In this document: positions 31,538 to 41,149 of the stretch, piece after piece
Layout: each line of letters begins with the position of its first letter
Numbering within the stretch: position 1 is the stretch's first letter
NCBI GenBank assembly: GCA_013214545.1
Contig: JABSQB010000016.1
Location: 1-64,000, forward strand
Origin: Henriciella sp.
GTDB taxonomy: Bacteria; Pseudomonadota; Alphaproteobacteria; Caulobacterales; Hyphomonadaceae
DNA: 64,000 nucleotides
Direction: 5' to 3'
Made by a program: the position numbers and the translations under genes
Notes under the pieces: model-generated
Seen by the model: only the letters and a program-made list of their open reading frames with translations
What the model was told of the DNA's origin: nothing
Databases searched by the model: none

Positions 31538-34486
31538 ATGAAAGTCTCACGACGTTCGAATTACGTCTTGCTCGCAGGTGCGTCCGCGCTGGCATTGTCT
31601 ATGGCAGCTCCGGCGGCGATTGCGCAAGATCAGGATGAAGAAGCACGTACGCTCGGCACCGTGGTTGTGACCACACAGAAGACCGAAGAATCTATCCAGG
31701 ATGTTCCGATAGCAGTGTCCGCTTTTGATGAGGATTCACTCGAGAAGCTTCAACTTGCTGGTGGTCCGGATTTGGTGAAAGCCATCCCAAACGTGTCCTT
31801 CACTAAAGGAAATTTCACGGGCTTTAATTTCAAGATTCGCGGTATTGGTAACGATGCCGTCGCACAATCGGGTGATGCTGGCGTTGGTATCCATATGAAC
31901 GACGTGCCGCTGCAATCAAACTTGCTCTTCGAACAGGAGTTTTTCGACGTCGAGCGTATCGAGGTGCTGCGTGGTCCCCAAGGTACTCTGTACGGCCGTA
32001 ACGCGACTGCGGGTGTGTTCAATCTAATCACCGCGAAGCCTGTGCTTGAAGAATTTCAAGCTGATGCCCGCTTTACTTTCGGCAACTATAATACGGTGAA
32101 AGCCAACGGTATGATCAACCTGCCGCTCGGCGAACGCGCTGCATTGCGGGTTGCTGGCGCTTATACAAGCCGTGATGGTTATGTGGAGAATACGTTCCTG
32201 GGAACCGACATTGATGATCGCGATCTGCGGTCTATTCGTGCCACGCTCGCATTCGAACCAACAGACAGATTGCGCGGCTATGTCATGGTCGAGCATTTTG
32301 AAGAGGATGATACGCGTCTGCGCTCCGCCAAGCAGCTCTGCTCTAAAGATCCATTGAAAGATAATTTCAACGGCATTCCGATCTCTGCGGATGATCAGCT
32401 GGTAACGTCACTTGGGTGTGTGGAAGCTCCTTTGTCGGAGAGCTTTGAGCGGACGAACTCGGTGGGTACGCTTTTCGGTGCACTGCCGATTTCTGCGGGG
32501 CTGCTCAACGGTGATATCTACACGACGCCGCTTAACCCTGACTTACGTCAGATCGAAACGCCAATTGACCCGAGCTATCAGGCTGATCAAACCGTCTACA
32601 CGGCGAATATTGGCTTCGACCTTACAGACTCTCTTTTGCTGACTTCGACCACTTCGTTCAGCGAAAACAGCGTTCTGTCGGTCGCAAGCTACAATAACCA
32701 TGTGCCTGATACGCCGTTCAATGATCTATCGGCGATTCCGCCCGGACTTGATCCAGCCGCCGACCTATACAACGCACTATTCCCAGGCGGCGTTGTGAAC
32801 GATCCGCAGCTCGGACCATCAAACTTCTTCAATACGATGGACTTATCGGGTGGCGAGAATGAGCAGTTCACACAAGAGATTCGTCTCCAGTCGGACTTTG
32901 ACGGACCGTTCAATTTCAATCTCGGTGCGATCTATGTCGACTATGAGTTCAAGGAAACCATTCCGGCCAGCTATTACGTGATTTCGAATGGTTTGACGGC
33001 CTTGGCGCAGTTGAACAATGCGATTGGCGGACTGCTGCCGCCAGCCACGGGTCTATTGAACGGACCAATTCCGATTGACACGTCAAATCCTGGTGCATCA
33101 TTGCCGGCTTCGCTGGATGGCCAGGGACGGAACTATTTCAGGTCGTTGTCGCCGTTCGAATTGCAATCCTTCGCTCTGTTTGGCGAAGCCTATTTCGATA
33201 TTTCCGATACGCTGAGCTTCACAGCTGGTTTGCGTTACACGGACGATGACAAATCGCAGCTCAACCGGCCTTCGCTGGTCTTCATTTCCGATGATCCGGG
33301 TACGTTCGGAAACGTTCCGCTTGGCGAGACCGGTGCGTCTCAGCTCAACCAACCTGAGGTTCTCGAGGTTGACTTCCAGGAAGTCACTGGTCGTGCCACT
33401 CTTGAGTGGACACCAGACTTTGCGGCAACCGAAGACACGCTGATCTACGGTTCTTATGCTCGAGGGTATAAGGGCGGTGGTATCAACCCACCACAACAGA
33501 TCGGTGCGGCCGCATTCGATCAATTCTTCGATCCTGAGTTCGTCAACGCGTACGAGATCGGGACCAAGAACACGTTCAATGGTGGCTTATTCCAGTTGAA
33601 CGGGTCTGCGTTCCTATATGATTATGAGGGATATCAGATCACTCAAATCATCAACCGTTCATCAGTGAACTTCAATATCGACGCCGAAATCCGCGGTATC
33701 GAGCTTGAAGGCGTCTGGAACCCAGTGAGCACACTCTTGCTGAACGCCAATGTCGGCTTCCTGGATACGGAAGTGCAGGATGCCTTCGGCGTAGATGTGC
33801 TGGACCGCACCAACGGTCGTTCTGATCTCATTACGATCAAGAACTTCTCGAATGGCGCGAACTGCGTTGTTTCCGCGGCAGGTTACGCAGCGGTCTTGAC
33901 GGGCATTGCCGGCAGCGCGTTCCCAGAAGGATCCGCGCAAGGCATCTGTAACGGTGCGCTCGCCGCTGGCGTTGGCGGTACCCTTGACCAGGAAGCAAAT
34001 CTGGCAATTCTGGAAGCGGCGCTGATGCTGGATGGCCAGACGGTCAGTTACATTGACGGTGACGGAAATGTACAAACAGCCTCCATGCTGGAACCTTTCC
34101 AGGGCGAGGCGACCAGCCTAAGTGGTAACCAGATCCCGGGTTCGCCTGAAACCACGTTCAACTTCGCAGCGGAATATACCTGGGAAGGTATCTTCGGTGG
34201 TGGATGGGATCTGACAGCCCGCGGTGACTATTACTATCAGGGCGACAGCTTCAGCCGGATCTGGAATACAGGTCGCGATCAGCTGGATAGCTGGGACAAT
34301 ATCAACCTGTCTCTGCTGCTGATGAACACTGAGAACGATTGGTCGCTCGAAGTGTTTGGTAAGAACATCACCGATGAGGAAGTCATCACAGGTACTTACC
34401 TGACCGATGATAGCTCTGGTCTGTTTACGAACATCTTCCTGACCGAGCCTCAGACCTACGGTATCACGCTCACGAAGCGCTGGTAG
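31538..34486 (+). CDS. TonB-dependent outer-membrane receptor
   Basis: A 982-residue receptor. Signal peptide A-L-A-L-S-M-A-A-P-A-A-I-A-Q with cleavage near residue 30; a TonB-box/plug start T-V-V-V-T-T-Q-K and plug motifs D-V-P-I-A-V-S-A-F, I-R-G-I-G and V-L-R-G-P-Q-G-T-L-Y-G-R-N-A-T-A-G; the rest is a 22-strand barrel ending in T-K-R-W with a C-terminal aromatic. This is the large Caulobacter/sphingomonad-like receptor type, length typical (750-1000). The substrate is unknown; no riboswitch or Fur box was recognised upstream. A terminator hairpin follows at 34529. It is separate from the B12 receptor at 41150. Confidence 0.93.
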   Translation: MKVSRRSNYVLLAGASALALSMAAPAAIAQDQDEEARTLGTVVVTTQKTEESIQDVPIAVSAFDEDSLEKLQLAGGPDLVKAIPNVSFTKGNFTGFNFKIRGIGNDAVAQSGDAGVGIHMNDVPLQSNLLFEQEFFDVERIEVLRGPQGTLYGRNATAGVFNLITAKPVLEEFQADARFTFGNYNTVKANGMINLPLGERAALRVAGAYTSRDGYVENTFLGTDIDDRDLRSIRATLAFEPTDRLRGYVMVEHFEEDDTRLRSAKQLCSKDPLKDNFNGIPISADDQLVTSLGCVEAPLSESFERTNSVGTLFGALPISAGLLNGDIYTTPLNPDLRQIETPIDPSYQADQTVYTANIGFDLTDSLLLTSTTSFSENSVLSVASYNNHVPDTPFNDLSAIPPGLDPAADLYNALFPGGVVNDPQLGPSNFFNTMDLSGGENEQFTQEIRLQSDFDGPFNFNLGAIYVDYEFKETIPASYYVISNGLTALAQLNNAIGGLLPPATGLLNGPIPIDTSNPGASLPASLDGQGRNYFRSLSPFELQSFALFGEAYFDISDTLSFTAGLRYTDDDKSQLNRPSLVFISDDPGTFGNVPLGETGASQLNQPEVLEVDFQEVTGRATLEWTPDFAATEDTLIYGSYARGYKGGGINPPQQIGAAAFDQFFDPEFVNAYEIGTKNTFNGGLFQLNGSAFLYDYEGYQITQIINRSSVNFNIDAEIRGIELEGVWNPVSTLLLNANVGFLDTEVQDAFGVDVLDRTNGRSDLITIKNFSNGANCVVSAAGYAAVLTGIAGSAFPEGSAQGICNGALAAGVGGTLDQEANLAILEAALMLDGQTVSYIDGDGNVQTASMLEPFQGEATSLSGNQIPGSPETTFNFAAEYTWEGIFGGGWDLTARGDYYYQGDSFSRIWNTGRDQLDSWDNINLSLLLMNTENDWSLEVFGKNITDEEVITGTYLTDDSSGLFTNIFLTEPQTYGITLTKRW

Positions 34487-34528
34487 CAATAACGACATCC
34501 CGGCAATGGGCCGGGGGGACGTAAGATG

Positions 34529-34557
34529 AAGGGCGATCCGATTTTTGGATCGCCCTT
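34529..34557 (+). terminator. Intrinsic terminator after TonB receptor
   Basis: A perfect 11-bp stem, AAGGGCGATCC (34529-34539) with GGATCGCCCTT (34547-34557), with loop GATTTTT and a short T-rich tail (TTTGT). Confidence 0.8.
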
Positions 34558-34645
34558 TGTCATTCGGGGCGCTCTGGCGCTGGCGCGTTGCCAATGTGCC
34601 CTATAGACAGGCGCTAGGCATGAGGGCTCGGCAGGTGAAACCAAG

Positions 34646-35155
34646 ATGACAAGCACGCTGATACTCGGGGGCGCCCGCTCCGGCAAAAGCAGGCGCGCGC
34701 TGACGCTTGCAGAGCAGGCGAGCGCGCAGCGCATTTTTATCGCCACGGCGCAAGCGTTGGACGATGAAATGGCAACCCGAATTTCGCATCATCAGGCCGA
34801 ACGCGGCGCCGGGTGGGAGACAGTCGAGGCGCCGCTCGATCTGGCTGAAGGCATCGCGCTGGCTAGCCAAGTTGGGCAGGTTTGCGTCGTCGATTGTCTC
34901 ACGCTTTGGCTCTCAAATCTGATGCACCACAACCGCGACGTCGCCGCCGAGACAGAGCGACTTTGCGCCGAACTCAATCAGCGCGCAGGCGAGATCATCC
35001 TGGTATCGAATGAAGTCGGGTTAGGCCTGGTGCCCGAGACGCCATTAGGGCGCGAATTTCGCGATGCACAAGGCCGACTGAATCAGGCTGTCGCCGCGGT
35101 TTGTGACACGGTTGAATTCGTGGCCGCCGGATTACCCATCAAGCTAAAAGGCTGA
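34646..35155 (+). CDS. cobU: Adenosylcobinamide kinase / guanylyltransferase
   Basis: A 169-residue bifunctional CobU/CobP enzyme that phosphorylates adenosylcobinamide and attaches GMP from GTP, giving AdoCbi-GDP, the CobS substrate. P-loop G-G-A-R-S-G-K-S-R near residues 8-16; the conserved I-A-T-A-Q-A-L-D-D-E-M and H-H-Q-A-E-R-G segments follow, the latter with the guanylylated His. The length is normal. It is the only plus-strand gene of the B12 region, converging with cobD and overlapping its 3' end by 17 bases, so it is expressed independently of the riboswitch operon. Confidence 0.93.
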   Translation: MTSTLILGGARSGKSRRALTLAEQASAQRIFIATAQALDDEMATRISHHQAERGAGWETVEAPLDLAEGIALASQVGQVCVVDCLTLWLSNLMHHNRDVAAETERLCAELNQRAGEIILVSNEVGLGLVPETPLGREFRDAQGRLNQAVAAVCDTVEFVAAGLPIKLKG

Positions 35156-36137
35156 GGGCTTCGTTGAGGCGCGCGAGCTGATTCTCCCCCTTAGGCAGGC
35201 CAATGCGCAAATGCTCGGGCAAGGAGTCGAACCGCCGGACATAGATTCCTGCCTCGGCGAGCCCCCGCCAGATCTCCGGTGCATGTTCCACGCACACTAG
35301 GCAAAACAGATCGGTGCCGCCAACGATTTCCAGCTTGTGCGCGGACAGAACCTCATCAAGCAGGCGGCGCATATGTTTCAGAGTTGTTCTTGTGCTCTCC
35401 TGCCAGGCTCGGTCGGCATAAGCCTCTGCCCCAATCTTGAGCGCGCCGCTTGAAACTGGCCAGACGCCAAGCTGTTCGGTCATGCGCGCGAGCAGCCACG
35501 GTGGGGCGACCAAAGCGCCGAGACGTAAACCCGCCAAGCCATAAAACTTGCCGAACGAACGCAGGATGATCAGCCCGTCTTCGCCGCCTTGCCGGGCCAA
35601 GCTGAGATCAGGTGAGAGGTCTGCGTAGGCCTCATCAATGATTAGCCAGCCGCTTTTTTCGGCCAGTTTTGCATGCGCCTCACGTAAGCGCTCCGGTTGG
35701 AAAATCTGACCATTTGGATTGTTGGGATTGCAGACAATGACCGCGTCGGACTGATCTATTTGTGCGAGGGGCGTATCTGTCTCGATCACTCGACATGGCG
35801 CTTTGCGCCAGACGTCGAGATGGTCGCCATAAGTCGGTGTCAGGATGACCACGCGCTTAGGAGATATGAACTGCGGCAGCAAGCGGATGAGCAGCTCGCT
35901 TCCCGGTGCCAGGCAGATACTGTCCCGCGGGGCACCGATGGCTTTCGCCATGGCATTCCGGCAAGCATTATACTCAGACTGCGTCGGCAGCTGATCGAAC
36001 ATAGCCGGGTCGGTTTCTGCGACGCGATACGGCCAAGGATTGATTCCCGTGGATAGATCAATCCATGGCGTCTGGGCCGCCGGAAACAATCTCCGCATAC
36101 GATCTATGGCCCCGCCATGCGGTCCTTCACTTGGCAT
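35139..36137 (-). CDS. cobD: Threonine-phosphate decarboxylase (aminopropanol arm)
   Basis: A 332-residue PLP-dependent fold-type I enzyme (called CobC in the Pseudomonas denitrificans scheme) making (R)-1-amino-2-propanol phosphate for the nucleotide loop. It starts P-S-E-G-P-H-G-G and has I-D-L-S-T-G-I-N-P-W-P, C-N-P-N-N-P-N-G, I-I-D-E-A-Y-A-D and the PLP lysine in L-R-S-F-G-K-F-Y-G-L-A-G. I use the ATG at 36137, with GGGGG upstream, rather than the TTG at 36152. It overlaps cbiB by 11 bases and is the last gene of the riboswitch-led operon. Confidence 0.9.
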   Translation of the reverse strand: MPSEGPHGGAIDRMRRLFPAAQTPWIDLSTGINPWPYRVAETDPAMFDQLPTQSEYNACRNAMAKAIGAPRDSICLAPGSELLIRLLPQFISPKRVVILTPTYGDHLDVWRKAPCRVIETDTPLAQIDQSDAVIVCNPNNPNGQIFQPERLREAHAKLAEKSGWLIIDEAYADLSPDLSLARQGGEDGLIILRSFGKFYGLAGLRLGALVAPPWLLARMTEQLGVWPVSSGALKIGAEAYADRAWQESTRTTLKHMRRLLDEVLSAHKLEIVGGTDLFCLVCVEHAPEIWRGLAEAGIYVRRFDSLPEHLRIGLPKGENQLARLNEALSLLA

Positions 36138-37080
36138 GGTGCGCCCCCACAATACCCAAGATGAGCAATCCCCCCAGAACGCTCATCGCGCGAACGTACA
36201 GAGCTAATCCTCGCTTGATGTCCTGCGCTTCAGGGTCGCGCGCGCCCGCATTGAGCCAGGGCTCGTTTGTGCTGTGTCCCGCATACGTGCGTGGTCCGGA
36301 CAGGCGAACATTCAGCCCGCCAGCCATGGCGGCTTCAGGCCAACCTGCATTCGGCGACCGGTGCTTGCCAGAATCGCGGAGCAGCACCTTGAACGCTGAT
36401 GCATTAGCGCTGGCCATCGCAAACAGGAGACCAGTCATGCGCGCGGGGATCAGATTGGCGAGATCATCAAGCCGTGCAGCGAACCCGCCAAATCTGGCGA
36501 ACTTCGGTGTACGATGACCAATCATGGAGTCGAGTGTGTTGACGCTTTTATAAGCGACTAGCCCTGGCAGTCCGAAAATCAGGCCCCAGAAGATCGGCGC
36601 CGTTACACCGTCCGATGTGTTTTCGGCCAAGCTCTCCAGGCTCGCGCGAGCGATGGCGTTCTCGTCGAGCTGATTGGGATCGCGCCCAACAATACGGCTG
36701 ACTGCTTCGCGGGCCGTTTCCAGATCATTCTGATGGAGCGGGCGAAGCACATTTAAGATATGTTCGTACAGGCTTCGTGAGGCGAGCAGGCTGGAGGCGA
36801 TCAGCGCTTCAAGAGCGGTCCCCCACCATGAATTGGGAAGCGCGTGGCTGATCACGATCGCGACCCCTGTCGCCGCCGTGATTGTGATGATGGCAGTGAA
36901 GGCACCGAATACATATTGGATAGCAGGCGGGTGCGCGTTGCAATTGAGCCTGGCCTCGAACGCATTAATCATTCCACCGATCCAAACCACTGGATGTGCG
37001 ATGCGGCGATACAACCAATTCGGCCATCCCAACGCCACTTCCATTCCCCAGGCGAGCGCGATGAGAACAGGCGTGATCAT
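36127..37080 (-). CDS. cbiB: Adenosylcobinamide-phosphate synthase
   Basis: A 317-residue integral membrane enzyme (CbiB, also named CobD) that joins aminopropanol (phosphate) to adenosylcobyric acid. Family signatures are H-P-V-V-W-I-G near residue 28 and S-L-A-E-N-T-S-D-G-V-T-A-P-I-F-W in the middle; several transmembrane helices are evident, including one at the C-terminus. It overlaps cobQ upstream (ATGA overlap, 4 bases) and the decarboxylase gene downstream. The two downstream genes thus supply and use the same intermediate. Confidence 0.93.
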   Translation of the reverse strand: MITPVLIALAWGMEVALGWPNWLYRRIAHPVVWIGGMINAFEARLNCNAHPPAIQYVFGAFTAIITITAATGVAIVISHALPNSWWGTALEALIASSLLASRSLYEHILNVLRPLHQNDLETAREAVSRIVGRDPNQLDENAIARASLESLAENTSDGVTAPIFWGLIFGLPGLVAYKSVNTLDSMIGHRTPKFARFGGFAARLDDLANLIPARMTGLLFAMASANASAFKVLLRDSGKHRSPNAGWPEAAMAGGLNVRLSGPRTYAGHSTNEPWLNAGARDPEAQDIKRGLALYVRAMSVLGGLLILGIVGAHHAK

Positions 37081-38564
37081 CCCGATCCTGATTGCACGTC
37101 TGGTGTCCGTGCCAGTTGCAGCAGCGCGTCAATGTCCGCTGCCTTGGCGACATTTGCGGCCAGGTCGTCGAGTGCGGTCTCGATCTGCGCGTCGAAACTA
37201 ATGCCGATTCCGAGGTCGGCATCGAATTGAGACAGCCAGGAATATCGGAATTCATCTTCGGAAAACGCGCCGTGCAAATAGGTTCCCTGGATTCGGCCGT
37301 CTGCAGATCGTGCGCCTTCTGGTGTGTTGCGAATGATCGAGAATGGATGGTCGGTATCTCGGCCTGTCGTGTGGCCAACATGGATCTCATATCCGCTGAT
37401 GGGTAATCTGGTGCGGGCACATTGGCCGGTCACGGGCTGCACTTGCTTTGCCCGGGTCATCACGGTCGATACATTTAGCAGGCCCAGCCCGGGTACAGAG
37501 GCGGGCGGCCCGTCATACCCATTCGGATCATTGATCCGCTGCCCGAGCATTTGATATCCGCCGCAAATGCCGAGGACGCGGCCGCCGGCGCGCGCGTGGG
37601 CGAGAATATCATGGTCCCAGCCTTGTTCACGCAGGAACTGGAGATCACCAATCGTCGACTTTGTGCCGAACAGAATGACGAGATCTGCGTCTCGGGGAAG
37701 TGGCTTACCAGGCGGTGTCCAGTGAAAATCGATGGCTGGGTCCAGGCGCAAGGGATCCGCATCGTCGAAGTTCGCCATGCGCGACAGCATCGGCGCGACC
37801 ACTTTCAATTCGCCAGATGTTTCGCTCGCGCCGCCGGATACCGAAACCGCATCTTCCGCGGGGAGCGTAGACGGAGCTTTCAGCCATGGGATTACCCCGA
37901 AACAGGGCCAGTCCGTTGCCTTTTCGATCGCCTGCACGCCGTCTTCGAACAGCGCGGGATCGCCGCGAAACTTGTTGATCAGGAAGCCTTTGATCATATC
38001 AGCATCGTCTGGTGCCAAGACAGCCTGGGTGCCGACGAGGCTGGCAATCACGCCGCCTTTATCGATGTCACCGATCAGACAGACCGGCACATTGGCTCGG
38101 CGCGCAAACCCCATATTGGCGATGTCGCGGGCGCGAAGATTGATCTCGGCAGGGCTTCCTGCACCCTCAACGATGACTAGATCATTCGCAGCGACGAGGC
38201 GTTCAAAACTCTCCAGCACGGCGCTCATCAATTGATCGCGGGAGCGCATGTATTCTGCCGCCTCCATCGCGCTCAGCGCTTTGCCGTGAACCACGACTTG
38301 TGCGGTGCGATCGGTCTGGGGTTTCAGCAAGACCGGGTTCATATCGACATGGGGGGCGAGCCCCGCCGCCCGTGCCTGTAAAGCTTGTGCGCGCCCAATC
38401 TCGCCGCCGCCCGCGCAGGCCATGGCATTGTTCGACATGTTTTGCGGTTTGAACGGTGCGACGCGTAGACCTTTTTGCTTGGCGATCCGACACAAGGCTG
38501 CCGTCAACACGGATTTCCCCACATCCGATCCGGTGCCTTGCAGCATCAGCGCTTTGCTGGTCAC
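37077..38564 (-). CDS. cobQ: Cobyric acid synthase
   Basis: A 495-residue glutamine-dependent amidotransferase that amidates four side chains of adenosylcobyrinic acid a,c-diamide. The N-terminal dethiobiotin-synthetase-like domain has Q-G-T-G-S-D-V-G-K-S at residues ~9-18 and the P-F-K-P-Q-N-M-S-N-N-A segment. The C-terminal class I-like glutaminase domain has V-L-G-I-C-G-G-Y-Q-M-L-G with the nucleophile Cys near residue 335 and T-Y-L-H-G-A-F with the His. It starts with GTG overlapping the btuD stop by 4 bases. Confidence 0.95.
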   Translation of the reverse strand: MTSKALMLQGTGSDVGKSVLTAALCRIAKQKGLRVAPFKPQNMSNNAMACAGGGEIGRAQALQARAAGLAPHVDMNPVLLKPQTDRTAQVVVHGKALSAMEAAEYMRSRDQLMSAVLESFERLVAANDLVIVEGAGSPAEINLRARDIANMGFARRANVPVCLIGDIDKGGVIASLVGTQAVLAPDDADMIKGFLINKFRGDPALFEDGVQAIEKATDWPCFGVIPWLKAPSTLPAEDAVSVSGGASETSGELKVVAPMLSRMANFDDADPLRLDPAIDFHWTPPGKPLPRDADLVILFGTKSTIGDLQFLREQGWDHDILAHARAGGRVLGICGGYQMLGQRINDPNGYDGPPASVPGLGLLNVSTVMTRAKQVQPVTGQCARTRLPISGYEIHVGHTTGRDTDHPFSIIRNTPEGARSADGRIQGTYLHGAFSEDEFRYSWLSQFDADLGIGISFDAQIETALDDLAANVAKAADIDALLQLARTPDVQSGSG

Positions 38565-39322
38565 AGCGCACCATCCATAATCAACCGGCCTGCATCCATG
38601 CGTGCCGAGACCCGATAAACGTCTGACAATCGTTCGGCGGTGAGCGTTTGGCTCGGCGGTCCGTCGGCGACGATCCGGCCTTCCTTCATCCAGATCAGAC
38701 GCGTGGCGTAGCGTGCGGCCAGTTCAATATCGTGCAGGACCAGAAGCGCGCCGCCTCCGTCATCGACATAGGATTTGATCAAGTCGAGAATTCGAAACTG
38801 ATGGCGCGGATCAAGCGCCGCAGTCGGTTCGTCCGCGATTAAGAGCTTGGCCTCTGTGGCGAAAGCGCGAGCACAATGGACGCGGGCCAGCTCGCCGCCT
38901 GACAAGGAGTCAGTCGATCGATGCGCTAGATGAGTCAGGTCACAGGCGACAATGGCGCGATCGACGGCAGCGGCGTCGCCTCCTGTCAGCTTCCCGAGTG
39001 TTGCCCCATGGCTGAAGCGGCCGAGTGCAACGACGTCCTGCACCTGATTAGGCCAGGCGAGGGGGCGGGTTTGGGGCAGGTAAGCAATCTGCCGCGCGCG
39101 TTCACTTGGCGAGAGCTGGCGCGTGTCCTCGCCGCCTAATGTCGCCTTCCCAGCACTTGGCGCTTGCAGGCCTAATGTGGTGCGGATGAGGCTGGTTTTT
39201 CCGGCGCCATTCGGGCCGAGCAGAATGACCAGTTCGCCAGGAGCAAGGCTAAAACTTGCAGTCTGAAGCAAGGTCGCGCCATCGATGGCCAGCATGAGAT
39301 CAGCTGCTTTCAACTCAGTCAT
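38561..39322 (-). CDS. btuD: B12 ABC transporter ATP-binding protein
   Basis: A 253-residue ABC ATPase of the FecE/BtuD type. Walker A L-G-P-N-G-A-G-K-T-S near residue 37, signature L-S-G-G-E-L-A-R-V-H near 140 (S-G-G-E-L variant), Walker B L-L-I-A-D-E-P-T-A-A-L-D near 160, and the switch His in V-L-H-D-I-E. The ATG at 39322 is chosen over a longer frame that would run 48 bases further into btuC. It overlaps btuC by 8 bases and works with BtuC and BtuF to import corrinoids across the inner membrane. Confidence 0.93.
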   Translation of the reverse strand: MTELKAADLMLAIDGATLLQTASFSLAPGELVILLGPNGAGKTSLIRTTLGLQAPSAGKATLGGEDTRQLSPSERARQIAYLPQTRPLAWPNQVQDVVALGRFSHGATLGKLTGGDAAAVDRAIVACDLTHLAHRSTDSLSGGELARVHCARAFATEAKLLIADEPTAALDPRHQFRILDLIKSYVDDGGGALLVLHDIELAARYATRLIWMKEGRIVADGPPSQTLTAERLSDVYRVSARMDAGRLIMDGAL

Positions 39323-40304
39323 GACCGGCCCGCCTTTGCATTGCGATCCAGACGAATGCCGGTGCGCCAATCAGTGCCGCGACGACGCCAAGCTTGAGTT
39401 CATTTGTGCTCGGCAGAATGCGAACGAAAATGTCCGCGACCACCAGGATCAGGCCAGCCAGCAGAGCAGAAGGGATCAGCGATCTTGCCGGATCATGGCG
39501 AACAAACGGTCGGATCACGTGCGGGGCGACGATGCCGACAAAGCCAATGGCCCCAGCCAGTGCGACGGAGCCGCCAGTAGCGAGTCCGGCGCCGAGCACG
39601 GTCCAGATTCGCTGGCGTTGCAGGTTGAGACCCACTCCGGAAGCGGCTTCCTCGCCAAGCGTCAAGGCAGAGAGACCGCGCCTCGTGACCAGCAGTAATG
39701 CTGCACCGCCCGCGATAAAGGGCAGGGCGAGTCCAATCTCGTCAAAACTACGATTGGCGACTGACCCCAGCATCCAATTGATCATGTCCGACAGCGAAAA
39801 CGGATTGGGCGCGAGGTTCATCAGCAGGCTCATCAAAGCGCCAGAGAAGCTAGAGAGACCAACACCGATCAGGATCAGCGTGACCACGGATTGCGTGCGC
39901 GTGGCTGCAAGTGCCAACAAGGCCGTCGCAATTAAAGCGCCGGTTATGGCGGCGAAGGGGAGGATCCAGGGATTCAGCGCGACAAGGCCAAAGTAGAGCG
40001 CGAAAGTTGCGGTGAGGGAGGCCGACGCTGAAACCCCGAGGACGCCAGGTTCGGCCAATGGATTTCGAAGCAGACCCTGCAAGGCGGCGCCGCTAATCCC
40101 GAGCGCCGCGCCGGTTAGAAAGGCCGCCAAGGCGCGGGGTAGGCGAATGGTCCAGACCACGAGTCGGTCCGACACGTCCGCGCCGCCAAAGAATGCCGCA
40201 AGCACCCGCTCCAGCGGCATCGCGGTTGAGCCCAACAGGCATGCGGCAAAGATCGCCAGCACGCAAAGAAGGATCAGTCCCGGGGTCAGCCAGCGCTCAA
40301 TCAT
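39315..40304 (-). CDS. btuC: B12 ABC transporter permease
   Basis: A 329-residue FecCD-family permease with about ten transmembrane helices. Signatures are R-L-P-R-A-L-A-A-F-L-T-G-A-A-L-G near residue 55, G-L-L-R-N-P-L-A-E-P-G-V-L-G, and G-F-V-G-I-V-A-P-H-V-I-R near 250. It overlaps btuF by 8 bases upstream and btuD by 8 bases downstream. Family members carry iron siderophores or B12; the riboswitch, the BtuB receptor and the cob genes in the same operon make corrinoids the likely substrate. Confidence 0.93.
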   Translation of the reverse strand: MIERWLTPGLILLCVLAIFAACLLGSTAMPLERVLAAFFGGADVSDRLVVWTIRLPRALAAFLTGAALGISGAALQGLLRNPLAEPGVLGVSASASLTATFALYFGLVALNPWILPFAAITGALIATALLALAATRTQSVVTLILIGVGLSSFSGALMSLLMNLAPNPFSLSDMINWMLGSVANRSFDEIGLALPFIAGGAALLLVTRRGLSALTLGEEAASGVGLNLQRQRIWTVLGAGLATGGSVALAGAIGFVGIVAPHVIRPFVRHDPARSLIPSALLAGLILVVADIFVRILPSTNELKLGVVAALIGAPAFVWIAMQRRAGHD

Positions 40305-41145
40305 CGCGTGCTGCCCCTTCCGCCAAAGCTTCTATCGCCTCGAGAAGGAACCAACCCCCACACGAGAGCCAGGCGCCCTCAAGATCGACGCGCTGTGTCT
40401 CGGCGAGCTCCCGTTTGGCAATCGGGTGACGCGAAGGGCTCCACACGTTTTCATGATTGGTCTGCGTGTCATAGTACGCTGCCGCCACCAGTTCAGGTCG
40501 CTCATAGGCGAGGTATTCAAGCGGCAGGCTGTGCCAACCTGGCTTGTCCATAAAGTTGTTCAATCCAGCGGCCTGAAGCATCTCGTGCATCATGGTTTTG
40601 CCGCCTGTGGTGACCCCTGCTGGCGTCATATAAAGCGTCGATTTCCTGCTGGCATTGGCGTTGAGTTGATTGAGGCGAGTCGTGAATTCTTGGACCAATC
40701 GCTCACCGCGTTCAGACTGCCCCAATCCCTCAGCAACACCGTTGATCACGCTGGGGATGGAACCAACATCATCGCCATGAACTGAACTTGCCCATCCGAC
40801 CTGCAGGACGGGAATCCCAGCACGTTCAAACATCGCCCCAGCATTTGGCCCACCGCCGTAAGAGCGAACCACCAAATCGGGTTTCAAGATGAGCACATCC
40901 TCGGCGAGCGGGCGCACGGCCGGGACGCCTTCAGCCTCAGTACGCATGAACGAGAATTCTTTCTCTGCATCGGGCGAAAGCGCCAGGATCTGTTCTCGAT
41001 CCGCGAGCTTGAGTACGTATTGATCGGCGCAAAAGTCCAGGCTGACGATCCGCATCGGACGCTCGGTTGGGGAAGACCCGACCGAGGCCGGCCTGTCACA
41101 AGCGACAAGTCCGAACAGCGCGACGAGGAAAGTCAGCCTGAACAT
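40297..41145 (-). CDS. btuF: B12-binding periplasmic (lipo)protein
   Basis: A 282-residue class III substrate-binding protein. Lipoprotein signal F-L-V-A-L-F-G-L-V-A-C-D with Cys near residue 16, then the fold's opening R-I-V-S-L-D-F-C-A-D-Q-Y-V-L and L-K-P-D-L-V-V-R-S-Y-G-G-G. I use the ATG at 41145, 4 bases after the btuB stop; a longer frame from 41259 lies inside btuB. Lipidation would keep it at the inner membrane beside BtuCD rather than free, which differs from E. coli BtuF. Confidence 0.88.
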   Translation of the reverse strand: MFRLTFLVALFGLVACDRPASVGSSPTERPMRIVSLDFCADQYVLKLADREQILALSPDAEKEFSFMRTEAEGVPAVRPLAEDVLILKPDLVVRSYGGGPNAGAMFERAGIPVLQVGWASSVHGDDVGSIPSVINGVAEGLGQSERGERLVQEFTTRLNQLNANASRKSTLYMTPAGVTTGGKTMMHEMLQAAGLNNFMDKPGWHSLPLEYLAYERPELVAAAYYDTQTNHENVWSPSRHPIAKRELAETQRVDLEGAWLSCGGWFLLEAIEALAEGAARDD

Positions 41146-41149
41146 TACG

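Noticed and set aside
34646-35155. cobU as part of the riboswitch operon
   Set aside because: It is on the opposite strand, converging with cobD, and follows the TonB receptor terminator, so it needs its own promoter.
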